DNA of 14,812 nt from an uncultured Clostridia bacterium (GTDB lineage Bacteria; Bacillota; Clostridia; UMGS1810). Of this stretch, positions 1-7,227 are shown piece after piece. Location: NCBI GenBank assembly GCA_905210855.1, contig CAJLYL010000036.1, positions 1 to 14,812 on the forward strand, in the 5' to 3' direction. The stretch's first letter is position 1; every line of letters begins with the position of its first letter. The position numbers were made by a program, and so were the translations under genes. Under the pieces are notes generated by a model, which saw only the letters and a list, made by a program, of their open reading frames with translations, searched no databases and was not told where the DNA came from.

Positions 1-924
1 GCAAATGGAGTTTCCATTATCTTTATTTCTCACAGATTTGAAGATATGTACAGGCTGGCGTCGCGAGTGACAGTTTTCCGCGACGCGCAGTACATCGGCA
101 CATGGGATGTGGACGGCATATCCAACGATGTGCTCATATCCAAGATGGTGGGCAGGGAGATTAAAGATATCTACCCCAAACTCCCCGTTGAACGCGGCAA
201 AGAGGTGTTCCGCGTGGAGAATCTCAGCAAGACGGGTTACTACCGCGATGTGACATTCGGAGTGCACGAGGGAGAGATTCTCGCCGTGACAGGTCTTGTG
301 GGCGCCGGCAGAACGGAAGTTTTCCAGGGCATAATGGGTATAGAAAAACCCGACAGCGGCAAAATCTATCTTGACGGAAAGCGGATAAAGATAAATCACC
401 CCGAGGAGGCTATGAAAGCCGGAATAGGCTATCTGCCGGAGGACAGGCAGAAGCAGGGACTAATACTCGACTGGGGACTCGGACAGAATGTTACACTTTC
501 TACACTGGAGAAATTCACAAAGTTCACAATAATCAATAAGCGCAAGGAGAATGCCAAGGCGAAAGAGCTTCTCGAAAAGGTAAAAACAAAGGCGCTCTCG
601 GTATACGACAAGGCGTCGAGCCTCTCCGGCGGCAATCAGCAAAAGGTTATCGTGGCAAAGGTGCTCAGTTCCGACCTCAGGGTCATTATCCTCGATGAAC
701 CCACAAAGGGAGTAGATGTCGGCGCAAAGGCTCAGATATACGAAATTATGTCCGAGCTTGCAAAGTCGGGCTACGCAGTGATAATGATATCCTCCGATAT
801 GCCCGAGGTGCTCGGCATGGCTGACAGGATATTGGTTATGAAAGAAGGCAGAGTTTCAAGAATATTTGATGATGCAAAGGGCGTTACGCAGGAAATGATT
901 CTTGAATCTGCAATGAATATGTAA
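1..924 (+). CDS. Sugar ABC transporter ATP-binding protein, RbsA/RhaT type (5' truncated by window edge)
   Basis: The frame is open from base 1, so the gene starts outside the window; the first in-frame ATG (46) is internal, because the codons before it read into ISHRFEDMYRLASRVTVFRD, the end of the first ABC domain in this family. The visible 307 residues cover that end and a complete second ABC domain. The second domain has the degenerate Walker A GLVGAGRTE (about residues 98-106; R replaces the usual K, normal for the second domain of RbsA-like proteins), signature LSGGNQQK (about 208-215) and Walker B VIILDEPTKGVDVG (about 228-241). It acts on the inner membrane face, coupling ATP hydrolysis to sugar uptake through the two permeases that follow. 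The next gene follows after 13 bases, as in one operon. The rhamnose-type assignment comes from the neighbours, so no symbol is given. Confidence 0.93.
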   Translation, partial: ANGVSIIFISHRFEDMYRLASRVTVFRDAQYIGTWDVDGISNDVLISKMVGREIKDIYPKLPVERGKEVFRVENLSKTGYYRDVTFGVHEGEILAVTGLVGAGRTEVFQGIMGIEKPDSGKIYLDGKRIKINHPEEAMKAGIGYLPEDRQKQGLILDWGLGQNVTLSTLEKFTKFTIINKRKENAKAKELLEKVKTKALSVYDKASSLSGGNQQKVIVAKVLSSDLRVIILDEPTKGVDVGAKAQIYEIMSELAKSGYAVIMISSDMPEVLGMADRILVMKEGRVSRIFDDAKGVTQEMILESAMNM

Positions 925-937
925 GGCGGTGATACAA

Positions 938-1930
938 ATGGCAAAGATGAAAAAGTTTTTCTCCGCAAATATCCGTGAAATCAGCCTTGTTATAGTAATG
1001 ATTGTGCTTGCGGTATTTGTTGAATACAGAAGCGGCGGCAACTTCCTCACGGCGGAAAATCTGTCGGATATGTTTGCCGAAACATCGGTGCTCGCCATAT
1101 GCGCCGTGGGCATGATGTTTGTCATGGTGACGGGCGGCATTGACTTGTCAATAGGCGCAATTATGGCGCTCGGTGCAATGGCAGGGTGCACGGTGCTTAA
1201 GAACAACCCCGGCATACCCACGATAGCGGTTGTCGCAATTGCAATGGCGGTCGGCATAGTCAGCGGATTTTTCAACGGCGTACTTGTGTCCAAACTGAAG
1301 ATTTTGCCGATTATAGCAACTCTCGGCACAATGAACATTTACAGAGGTATCACTTACCTTGTGGCAAACGGCAGCTGGGTAAAGCAGCAGGAGATGGGCG
1401 CAAACTTCCTTTCCCTCGCAACGGGCAAGGTGTTCGGCATAAACAACCTCATAATGATAGCTGTGGCGGTTTACATAATCGCGGCGTTCTTTATGACCCA
1501 AACCCGCACGGGACGCAAGATATATGCGGTCGGCAACAGCGAGGAGAGCGCAAAGGTGTCCGGCATAAAGACGGACAACACACTGATACTTGTATATACA
1601 CTACTCGGAGTGATAGCCGGACTTGCCGGAACGCTGTATGTGTGCAAATACGGCGTGGCACAGGGCGAGACCTGCACGGGATATGAGATGAATGTAATCG
1701 CTGCCTGCGTACTCGGCGGTGTGTCCGTAAACGGCGGCACGGGCAGAGTGCCGGGAGTGCTGCTCGGTGCGGTACTGCTCGGCATACTCAACAACGCTAT
1801 GCCGCTGATTCATGTATCGTCGTTCTGGCAGGAGGCTATAAGAGGTCTTATAATTCTGCTTTCGATAGCTGCAAACTCATTAATACAGAGAAATGTAGAG
1901 ATGAAAGCGCTCAGAAGGAGGAATATCTGA
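938..1930 (+). CDS. rhaP: Sugar ABC transporter permease, RbsC/RhaP-like
   Basis: A 330-residue, highly hydrophobic membrane protein of the BPD_transp_2 (RbsC) family. It carries the family's central signature GGIDLSIGAIMALGA and the cytoplasmic motif around GRKIYAVGNSEESAKVSGI; near the C-terminus is AACVLGGVSVNGGTGRVPG. The start chosen is ATG 938, because AGGCGGTGA lies six bases upstream; an in-frame GTG at 929 lies inside that site and is less likely. The stop TGA overlaps the ATG of the second permease by one base (TGATG), so the two are probably translationally coupled and form a heterodimeric pore. Similarity to RhaP of RhaTPQS systems is recognised by eye; the substrate (rhamnose, another pentose or hexose, or AI-2-like) is inference. 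Confidence 0.9.
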   Translation: MAKMKKFFSANIREISLVIVMIVLAVFVEYRSGGNFLTAENLSDMFAETSVLAICAVGMMFVMVTGGIDLSIGAIMALGAMAGCTVLKNNPGIPTIAVVAIAMAVGIVSGFFNGVLVSKLKILPIIATLGTMNIYRGITYLVANGSWVKQQEMGANFLSLATGKVFGINNLIMIAVAVYIIAAFFMTQTRTGRKIYAVGNSEESAKVSGIKTDNTLILVYTLLGVIAGLAGTLYVCKYGVAQGETCTGYEMNVIAACVLGGVSVNGGTGRVPGVLLGAVLLGILNNAMPLIHVSSFWQEAIRGLIILLSIAANSLIQRNVEMKALRRRNI

Positions 1931-2985
1931 TGGCTAAGGAAATTGTGAAACAGGCTGTGAGTACGGACGGAACCCGTACCATTGCCGACACGAGAGAATT
2001 CTCTCTAAAGAGGTTTTTTCTTCAGTGGGAATGGATGCTTGTGCTTATGCTGATAGTTGTTAATGTATTCAACCTTTCCGCATCACCAAACTATGCAAAC
2101 GTGCGCAACATACTCAATGCGACAAGAGATTTTCTTGACAAAGCCATTGTAGTGTTCCCTATGGCATTTGTGCTCATGCTCGGCGAGATAGACATCTCCG
2201 TGGCGTCAACTATGGCACTGTCGGCAACCATAATGGGCGTGGTGTACCGCGCCGGCTGCCCTATGGGGGTTGCCATAGCGGCTGCGCTCGCCACAGGCAC
2301 TGTCTGCGGACTCATAAACGGCGTCATACTCGTTAAGTTTCCTGAGCTTTCGTCTATGATAGTCACTCTGTCCACACAGATTATCTATCGCGGCATAGCG
2401 TCGATAATACTCGAGACCAACTCGGTCGGCGGCTTTCCAAAGTGGTTTGGAAGAATAGCCGCCGGAAAAATCGGCTCGGTGCCCTATGTGCTTGTGTTTG
2501 TGATAATTGAGGCTCTGTTCTTTGCATATCTTCTGCACTACACCAAGTTTGGCAGACGGTGCTATGCAATGGGCAACTCAGTTACGGTTGCAAAATACTC
2601 CGGTGTGCGCACCGACAGAATAAAGATAATAGTGTACACAATGGCAGGTTTATTCTCCGCACTCGCGGCAGTGTACCTTGCATCCAAAATGTCAAGCGTG
2701 CGCCCCGATGTAGCAAAGGGCTATGAGCTTGACATCATAGCAATGGCAGTGCTCGGCGGTGTATCCACCTCCGGCGGCAAGGGCAGAATCCTCGGCGCTT
2801 CACTTGCGATACTGGTTATCGGCTATCTCAGGTACGGTCTCGGACTCATGAATGCGTCCAGCCAGATAATCATGATAGTCGTTGGCGCACTGCTCATCAT
2901 CACGGTTGCAATCCCCAGCTTCAAGGAGAACGTGGGCAATGCAAATTGGTTTGTAAAGCTGAAAAAATCGGTTCAAAAACAGTGA
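1930..2985 (+). CDS. rhaQ: Sugar ABC transporter permease, RhaQ-like
   Basis: A second RbsC-family permease of 351 residues. The N-terminal EWMLVLMLIVVNVFN segment, the variant signature GEIDISVASTMALSA and the later VLGGVSTSGGKGRILG motif resemble RhaQ, the second permease of rhamnose-type importers. A strong site AGAAGGAGGA lies about seven bases before the ATG, inside the end of the previous gene, and the one-base overlap indicates coupling. Having two different permeases, rather than one that homodimerises as in RbsC, is typical of RhaTPQS and LsrCD layouts. Many hydrophobic segments of 18-22 residues are visible and no truncation is seen. Confidence 0.9.
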   Translation: MAKEIVKQAVSTDGTRTIADTREFSLKRFFLQWEWMLVLMLIVVNVFNLSASPNYANVRNILNATRDFLDKAIVVFPMAFVLMLGEIDISVASTMALSATIMGVVYRAGCPMGVAIAAALATGTVCGLINGVILVKFPELSSMIVTLSTQIIYRGIASIILETNSVGGFPKWFGRIAAGKIGSVPYVLVFVIIEALFFAYLLHYTKFGRRCYAMGNSVTVAKYSGVRTDRIKIIVYTMAGLFSALAAVYLASKMSSVRPDVAKGYELDIIAMAVLGGVSTSGGKGRILGASLAILVIGYLRYGLGLMNASSQIIMIVVGALLIITVAIPSFKENVGNANWFVKLKKSVQKQ

Positions 2986-3034
2986 TTTACCGATGAAATC
3001 ATCGGAAAAATTTATAAACGAAAGGGAGATTATT

Positions 3035-4075
3035 ATGAAATTCAAAAAGGTTATGGCAATCGGAATTGCAGCCGTTATGGGTGCATCAATGCTTGCAGGC
3101 TGCGGAGACGGCAACACCGCGGATACGGGTTCATCCTCCGGCGGAAACGGCACCTATGCTTTTATAGCAAAGGACGTGCAGAACCCCTATATGCAGAAGG
3201 TCTATGAGGGATTTGAAAAGGCCTGCAAGGATGTAGGGGCACAGCCGCTCTACAAGGGCCCCGAGGCAGCTACCCCCGAAAAACAGATAGAGATTATCAA
3301 TCAGCTGGTGGCACAGGGAGTGTCCGGCATAGCAATTGCGGCAAACGACCAGGACGCGCTTCAGCCGGCGCTTGAGGAAGCTATGGCAGCCGGAATCCCC
3401 GTTATATCGCTCGATTCCGCGGTTAACAAGGATTCCAGAAAAACTCACATTCAGCAGGCAGACCCCGAGAAAATCGGCAGAGGCCTCATCCAGGCTGCAT
3501 ATGACATGGTAGACGGCGAGGGCGGCATCGCAATCCTCTCGGCTACGGCTCAGGCTACAAACCAAAACCTCTGGATAGAGTGGATGAAAAAAGAGCTTGA
3601 GGAAAACCCCGACAAATACGCTAAAACTCCGCTTGTAAAGGTTGCATACGGCGATGATGACCCGACAAAATCCACATCGGAAACCCAGGCTCTCCTGCAG
3701 AACCCCGAGGTTAAGGTAATCATTGCTCCCACAACGGTCGGTATGCTCGCGGCGGGCAAGGTTCTTCAGGACAAAAATTCCGATGTGCTTCTCACAGGCC
3801 TCGGACTCCCCTCCGAGATGGCTCCGTTTATCGAGGACGGCATTTGCCCGTGGATGTATCTCTGGAATCCCGTAGAGATAGGCAGCCTTGCGGCATACAC
3901 AATGGATTCACTGGTTAAAGGCGACATCACCGGCGCCGAGGGCGACAGCTTCAAGGCAGGCGACCTTGGCGAGAGAACCGTTACCGAGGCTGCCGACGGC
4001 GGCACCGAGGTTATGGTCGGCGATCCTTTCAAATTTGACAAGGACAACATAGCTCAGTGGAAAGAAGTTTATTAA
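3035..4075 (+). CDS. rhaS: Periplasmic-type sugar-binding lipoprotein, RhaS-like
   Basis: A 346-residue substrate-binding lipoprotein of the Peripla_BP_4 (type I) fold. The start is ATG 3035, preceded by AAAGGGAG; an in-frame ATG at 2993 would add 14 polar residues before the signal peptide. The N-terminus MKFKKVMAIGIAAVMG is a signal peptide, followed by lipobox LAGC with Cys23, so the mature protein is lipid-anchored outside the membrane. Recognisable segments are KDVQNPYMQKVYEGF, IAANDQDALQPALEEA, GLGLPSEMAPFIEDGICPWM and the C-terminal FKFDKDNIAQWKEVY, which recall RhaS. It is the last gene of the operon, after a 49-base gap, with a terminator 35 bases on. Ligand specificity cannot be read from the sequence; annotation pipelines often call this family rhamnose or autoinducer-2 binding. 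Confidence 0.9.
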   Translation: MKFKKVMAIGIAAVMGASMLAGCGDGNTADTGSSSGGNGTYAFIAKDVQNPYMQKVYEGFEKACKDVGAQPLYKGPEAATPEKQIEIINQLVAQGVSGIAIAANDQDALQPALEEAMAAGIPVISLDSAVNKDSRKTHIQQADPEKIGRGLIQAAYDMVDGEGGIAILSATAQATNQNLWIEWMKKELEENPDKYAKTPLVKVAYGDDDPTKSTSETQALLQNPEVKVIIAPTTVGMLAAGKVLQDKNSDVLLTGLGLPSEMAPFIEDGICPWMYLWNPVEIGSLAAYTMDSLVKGDITGAEGDSFKAGDLGERTVTEAADGGTEVMVGDPFKFDKDNIAQWKEVY

Positions 4076-4109
4076 TTCATCTTACAAGATTGTTCCCCTA
4101 AACGAAAAG

Positions 4110-4136
4110 CCCGGCTGCATTGCGGCCGGGTTTTTC
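4110..4136 (+). terminator. Rho-independent terminator of the sugar importer operon
   Basis: CCCGGCTGC, loop ATT, GCGGCCGGG forms a nine-pair stem with one G-U pair, followed directly by TTTTTC. It lies 35 bases after the stop of the binding-protein gene on the same strand. Confidence 0.9.
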
Positions 4137-4306
4137 TCATGCGGCTTTTTGTGTAATTAAATATTTTTAGTTTCCCCAAAAATTAAGCGCAAAAGTCTCG
4201 GAAAGTGCGTAACAGTGCGGAAAAATAAGAATTGAAAATTGAAATTAAAACAAAAAAATAATGCAATATTACTCCAAATGTGGTATAATTGTAGTTGACA
4301 AAAAAA
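4137..4306. other. AT-rich intergenic region with a lone extended -10 box
   Basis: No gene is seen here. The stretch is AT-rich with short repeats such as AATTGAAAATTGAAATT. An extended -10 box, TGGTATAAT (4281-4289), stands just before the glycosidase remnant without a clear -35. A TTGACA at 4295-4300 has no matching -10 downstream. If the -10 works, it transcribes a pseudogene. Confidence 0.4.
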
Positions 4307-4309
4307 CAA

Positions 4310-4968
4310 AAACACATGGGTCACAAGAGCCGCAACCGGGCAAGATTCTCGGACAAAATTCTTTGCGATGATGAGCGCCTGCAAGCCGGCGTTCTTGATC
4401 CGAGATATCCCGAGGTGAGGGATTTTTTGATTGACAAATACGCTTTCTTTGCGCGCGAATACTCCATAGACGGTTTCAAACCGGATTTTATAGACCGTTT
4501 TCACACCGACAGCGAACCGCCGTATGCGCAGGGCATGGACACGGAATGTGTGTGCGACGCGGTGCAAACTCTCATGATCACGGTCAGGGATTCACTCACG
4601 GCGATAAATCCCGATGTGATGATTGAGTTCCGTCAGCACTACACAGGGCCGATAATCGCAGTTTCGGCAATATGCTGCGCGTGGCTGACTGCCCCTGCAA
4701 CACACTGCAATACCGCGTGGGCATCGCCGACATCCGCATGATAAGCAAGGGGGCGGCAGTGCGCGCAGAGGGTTTTGCCAAGGTGAGCGCTGCCAATGCG
4801 ACCGACTGCGAAAGGGTATACATCGAATGTGACAGCTCTTTTGACGCCGACGTCACGGTGTACGGCTGCATGGGCAATGCGTCAAAGAAAAAAATGCGCC
4901 TTACAGAGGGCGTTAATGCAATAGGAGTTAAGCGCAGCGGCCTTGCGGTGATTGAGAGAATAAGATAA
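4310..4968 (+). pseudogene. GH36-like glycosidase (alpha-galactosidase type) remnant
   Basis: Pieces of a GH36-type TIM-barrel enzyme are readable in two frames. The first frame gives LDPRYPEVRDFLIDKYAFF, YSIDGFKPDFIDRFH and MIEFRQHYTGP; it then shifts, and from about 4657 the second frame continues RSFGNMLRVADCPCNTLQYR and VGIADIRMIS. One missing base at about 4657 restores a continuous GPIIRSFGNML. Asp in FKPDF and Asp in VADCP are the likely nucleophile and acid/base by family analogy. After about 4770 the barrel end is missing, and the text jumps to a C-terminal domain ending ERVYIECDSSF, VTVYGCMGNAS and VKRSGLAVIERIR. The N-terminal half is also absent: about 220 residues remain of a family that usually has 600 or more. 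Three independent lesions make function very unlikely. It may once have released sugars for the importer next to it. Confidence 0.8.
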
Positions 4969-5005
4969 AAGAAAATGTCCGAAATCAATTTTTTGCAAAA
5001 AACAG

Positions 5006-5034
5006 TTGACTAAAATCCGGCTCGGGGGTATAAT
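5006..5034 (+). promoter_or_regulatory. Strong sigma-A promoter of the antisense RNA
   Basis: TTGACT (5006-5011), exactly 17 bases of spacer, and TATAAT (5029-5034). Predicted start of transcription is about 5041. No protein gene follows on this strand; the transcript would meet a terminator after about 84 bases. Confidence 0.75.
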
Positions 5035-5040
5035 TAAATC

Positions 5041-5070
5041 AGAAAAAGGCAAGACCTCAACGGTTATGCC
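5041..5070 (-). terminator. Probable terminator of the small-peptide mRNA
   Basis: On the minus strand, GGCATAACC and GGTCTTGCC form a stem with one mismatch and one G-U pair around a five-base loop, followed by TTTTTCT. It would end the peptide mRNA close to the start of the opposing RNA, so the two transcripts overlap over about 80 bases. Confidence 0.5.
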
Positions 5071-5084
5071 GCCGGAGCTTTTCT

Positions 5085-5124
5085 AGATAGCCCTACTTGG
5101 CAGAGGGGGGCTATCTTACTTTTT
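5085..5124 (+). terminator. Terminator of the antisense RNA
   Basis: Nine perfect pairs (AGATAGCCC / GGGCTATCT) with a 14-base loop, then TTACTTTTT. The stop codon of the small peptide (minus strand, 5113-5111) lies inside this stem. Confidence 0.7.
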
Positions 5125-5185
5125 GTGTAAGTACAAACAGAAAAATAATTGCAAGTATTAATACTCTCAATATATGTTTTTTCAT
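5111..5185 (-). CDS. 24-residue hydrophobic peptide, putative type I toxin
   Basis: An open reading frame of 24 codons plus TAG. The peptide begins MKKHILRVLILA, continues with an uninterrupted hydrophobic run, and ends QKVR: a basic N-terminus, one membrane span of about 16 residues, and a basic C-terminus, as in membrane-acting type I toxins. An excellent ribosome binding site, AAGGAGGTGG, lies eight bases before the ATG. A consensus promoter lies about 110 bases upstream, and a hairpin with a U-tract (5070-5043) lies downstream on the same strand. The tail of the gene is overlapped by a convergent short RNA. It is not recognised as a member of a named toxin family. Toxicity is inferred from architecture only; a small regulatory or signal peptide is an alternative. 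Confidence 0.62.
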   Translation of the reverse strand: MKKHILRVLILAIIFLFVLTQKVR

Positions 5186-5199
5186 TGCAGCCACCTCCT

Positions 5200-5221
5200 T
5201 TCCCGACTACGAATACGGGAA
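5200..5221 (-). promoter_or_regulatory. Hairpin abutting the ribosome binding site of the small peptide
   Basis: On the minus strand, TTCCCG (5221-5216) pairs with CGGGAA (5205-5200). Inside, TA-TTCG-TA makes a short stem capped by a UUCG tetraloop, with two bases bulged. The 3' arm runs straight into AAGGAGG, so stem and ribosome binding site share bases at the edge. It could tune translation; this is not shown. Confidence 0.45.
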
Positions 5222-5296
5222 TGAAGCGACACAACCGCCCGGTTTATAAACTGTTTTCAGTCTCACCTTTAACATCGGATTTCTCCGACAGCTTAT

Positions 5297-5325
5297 GTTA
5301 TACCCTGTTTTTCATCATTTTTCAA
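5297..5325 (-). promoter_or_regulatory. Sigma-A promoter of the small-peptide gene
   Basis: On the minus strand, TTGAAA (5325-5320), a 17-base spacer, and TATAAC (5302-5297). Transcription would start near 5290, giving a leader of about 105 bases. The leader begins with a tight hairpin, TCGGA-GAAA-TCCGA (about 5286-5273), and has the hairpin at 5200-5221 just before the ribosome binding site. The promoter lies just downstream of the atp operon terminator, so the gene has its own transcript. Confidence 0.7.
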
Positions 5326-5336
5326 GCATATTTTGC

Positions 5337-5380
5337 AAAAAAAATCTGCGGCTGTGTTTTCCGTGAAAACACAGCCGCAG
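5337..5380 (-). terminator. Terminator of the ATP synthase operon
   Basis: A perfect 16-pair stem: CTGCGGCTGTGTTTTC (5346-5361), loop CGT, and its complement (5365-5380), followed on the minus strand by a T-rich tail that includes eight T (5344-5337). It lies about 20 bases after the atpC stop. Confidence 0.95.
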
Positions 5381-5401
5381 CGGATTTTATTCAACATATA
5401 T

Positions 5402-5803
5402 TTATTTTTTTGTGGCGCGCAGCCTTGCGACCGCCCTGCTGAGCGCAGAGCGCGAATGATAGTATTCCGCCTTGCTCTGCTTGCGGCGCAGCTGCTCCTC
5501 CGCCCTGAGCTTAGCCTCGCGCGCGCGGCGCACATTTATCTCCTCCGGCCGCTCTATGGTGTGGGCAAGCATAACCACAGTGTTGTCGATTATCTCCACA
5601 AAACCGCCTGCCACAACCGCCTCTACCTTTTCGCCGTTCTCTTTTTCCAGGCGGACGGTACCCTCGGTGAGCGCACACGCCATGTTTGAGTGATTCGCCA
5701 GGATGCCCATCTCGCCGTCATATGCCGGCACGGTGAGCGACACACATCTGCCGTCAAAGAATTTTCTGTTGCCGGCTATGAGTTTTAGTCTGAAAGTGTT
5801 CAT
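5402..5803 (-). CDS. atpC: F1 ATP synthase epsilon subunit
   Basis: A 133-residue epsilon subunit of usual length. The N-terminal beta-sandwich (about 1-85) shows FRLKLIAGNRKFFDG, PAYDGEMGILANHSNM and GGFVEI; the C-terminal helical hairpin (about 86-133) begins RPEEINVRRAREAKLRAEEQ. It sits on the central stalk with gamma and can inhibit ATP hydrolysis. The start is ATG 5803 with GGGGTGA upstream; only 12 bases separate it from the atpD stop. It is the last gene of the operon, with the terminator directly after. Confidence 0.96.
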   Translation of the reverse strand: MNTFRLKLIAGNRKFFDGRCVSLTVPAYDGEMGILANHSNMACALTEGTVRLEKENGEKVEAVVAGGFVEIIDNTVVMLAHTIERPEEINVRRAREAKLRAEEQLRRKQSKAEYYHSRSALSRAVARLRATKK

Positions 5804-5815
5804 ACCGTCACCCCA

Positions 5816-7201
5816 TTACAGAGTTTTCGCCTTTTCCGCAACATCGTCAATAGTGCCGACATTGAAGAAAGCCGCCTCGGGATAATCGTCCGCGTCGCCG
5901 CCGATTATCGCCTCAAAGCCCTTCACAGTCTCGGCAAGCGGAACATATTTTCCCGAAATTCCCGTGAAGTTTTCCGCCACGTGGAAAGGCTGCGACAGGA
6001 ATTTCTGAAGCTTTCGCGCGCGGTAAACCGTCTGTTTGTCGCTGTCGGACAGCTCATCCATACCGAGAATGGCTATGATATCCTGGAGTTCCTTGTACTT
6101 TTGCAGATACTCCTGAACCTTGCGCGCCACCTTGTAGTGACGGTCGCCCACAACGTCAATCTCCAAAATACGCGAACCGGATTCCAGCGGATCAACAGCA
6201 GGGTAGATGCCCTGCTCAACAATCTTTCGCGAGAGCACCGTCGTCGCGTCAAGGTGAGCAAAAGTCGTCGCCGGGGCAGGGTCGGTCAGGTCGTCGGCAG
6301 GCACATATACTGCCTGAACACTGGTTACAGAGCCGTTCTTCGTGGACGCTATGCGCTCCTGCAGTGCGCCCAGCTCCGTGGCGAGAGTCGGCTGATAGCC
6401 CACTGCGGACGGCATTCTGCCGAGCAGCGCCGACACCTCAGAACCTGCCTGAACAAAACGGAATATGTTGTCTATGAACAGGAGCACATCTCTGTGGTCG
6501 TGGTCTCTGAAATACTCCGCCATGGTAAGTCCCGTCTCTGCGACACGCATACGCGAGCCGGGCGGCTCGTTCATCTGTCCGAACACAAGCGTGGTTTTGT
6601 CTATAACTCCCGATTCTTTCATCTCTGTCCACAGGTCGTTGCCCTCTCTCGAGCGCTCGCCGACACCGGTGAATATGGAATATCCGCCGTGCTCCGTGGC
6701 GATGTTGTTGATAAGCTCCTGGATAAGCACCGTCTTGCCCACGCCTGCACCGCCGAAAAGCCCGACCTTGCCGCCCTTGGCATACGGTGCGAGCAAATCG
6801 ATAACCTTGATGCCCGTCTCCAGTATCTCTATCGCAGGACTTTGCTCTTCCAGGGTGGGGGCACTGCGGTGAATCTCCCATTTTTCCTCTTTGTCGAGAC
6901 TTTCGCCGCCGTCTATGGTCTCTCCGAGCACATTAAAAAGTCTGCCGAGGGTAGCCTTGCCGACGGGCACTTTTATGCCGCTTCCGGTAGCCGTGACTTC
7001 CATGCCGCGGCTTAGTCCTTCGGACGCCGCCAGCATGATGCAGCGCACGGTGTCGCCGCCTATATGCTCGGCAACTTCCATGACACATTCTCTGTCGCCG
7101 AGATTCACTTTAAGCGCCTCGCGCATTTTCGGGAGTGTGCCGCCGTCAAACTCGACATCTACCACAGGCCCCGAGACCTGTACGATTTTTCCTTTATTCA
7201 T
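5816..7201 (-). CDS. atpD: F1 ATP synthase beta subunit (catalytic)
   Basis: A 461-residue beta subunit that makes ATP at the F1 catalytic sites. Seen are Walker A GGAGVGKT (150-157), GERSREGND with the catalytic Glu (182), Walker B LLFIDN (240-245) and GRMPSAVGYQPTLATELG (261-278). The lever motif reads DELSDSD (382-388) instead of the usual DELSEED, a mild change. The start is ATG 7201 (MNKGKIVQVSG) with AAAAAAGGAGG in front. The frame stays open 28 codons further upstream, but that stretch is translated repeat DNA and has no family match. The gap to atpG is 118 bases, filled by a palindromic element, in an otherwise tight operon. Confidence 0.98.
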   Translation of the reverse strand: MNKGKIVQVSGPVVDVEFDGGTLPKMREALKVNLGDRECVMEVAEHIGGDTVRCIMLAASEGLSRGMEVTATGSGIKVPVGKATLGRLFNVLGETIDGGESLDKEEKWEIHRSAPTLEEQSPAIEILETGIKVIDLLAPYAKGGKVGLFGGAGVGKTVLIQELINNIATEHGGYSIFTGVGERSREGNDLWTEMKESGVIDKTTLVFGQMNEPPGSRMRVAETGLTMAEYFRDHDHRDVLLFIDNIFRFVQAGSEVSALLGRMPSAVGYQPTLATELGALQERIASTKNGSVTSVQAVYVPADDLTDPAPATTFAHLDATTVLSRKIVEQGIYPAVDPLESGSRILEIDVVGDRHYKVARKVQEYLQKYKELQDIIAILGMDELSDSDKQTVYRARKLQKFLSQPFHVAENFTGISGKYVPLAETVKGFEAIIGGDADDYPEAAFFNVGTIDDVAEKAKTL

Positions 7202-7227
7202 AATGCACGCCTCCTTTTTTAAGTAAT

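Larger units (their letters stand above)
5041..5125 (+). ncRNA. Putative antisense RNA (type I antitoxin-like), about 84 nt
   Basis: Bounded by the promoter at 5006-5034 and a terminator hairpin, AGATAGCCC (5085-5093) pairing with GGGCTATCT (5108-5116), followed by TTACTTTTTG. A second imperfect hairpin lies near the 5' end (5048-5070). The RNA is complementary to the last codons and the 3' untranslated part of the small membrane-peptide gene on the other strand. The terminator loop includes CTTGGCAG, which contains UUGG, a match to the YUNR U-turn motif often found in loops of fast-pairing antisense RNAs. Layout resembles 3'-overlapping pairs such as txpA/RatA and bsrG/SR4, but no similarity to a named family was recognised. 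Function is inference. Confidence 0.6.

Noticed and set aside
2993..3034. Upstream ATG for the sugar-binding lipoprotein
   Set aside because: It would put 14 polar residues before the signal peptide; ATG 3035 has AAAGGGAG at the right distance.
4295..4300. TTGACA as a -35 box
   Set aside because: No -10-like sequence follows at 16-18 bases, and it lies downstream of the TATAAT at 4284.
5149..5442. 97-codon open frame on the plus strand between the small peptide and atpC
   Set aside because: It crosses the opposite-strand promoter and the atp terminator and has no ribosome site.
5981..7015. 344-codon open frame on the plus strand over atpD
   Set aside because: It is antisense to a clearly conserved gene, has a His/Arg/Leu-rich composition typical of shadow frames, and matches no family.
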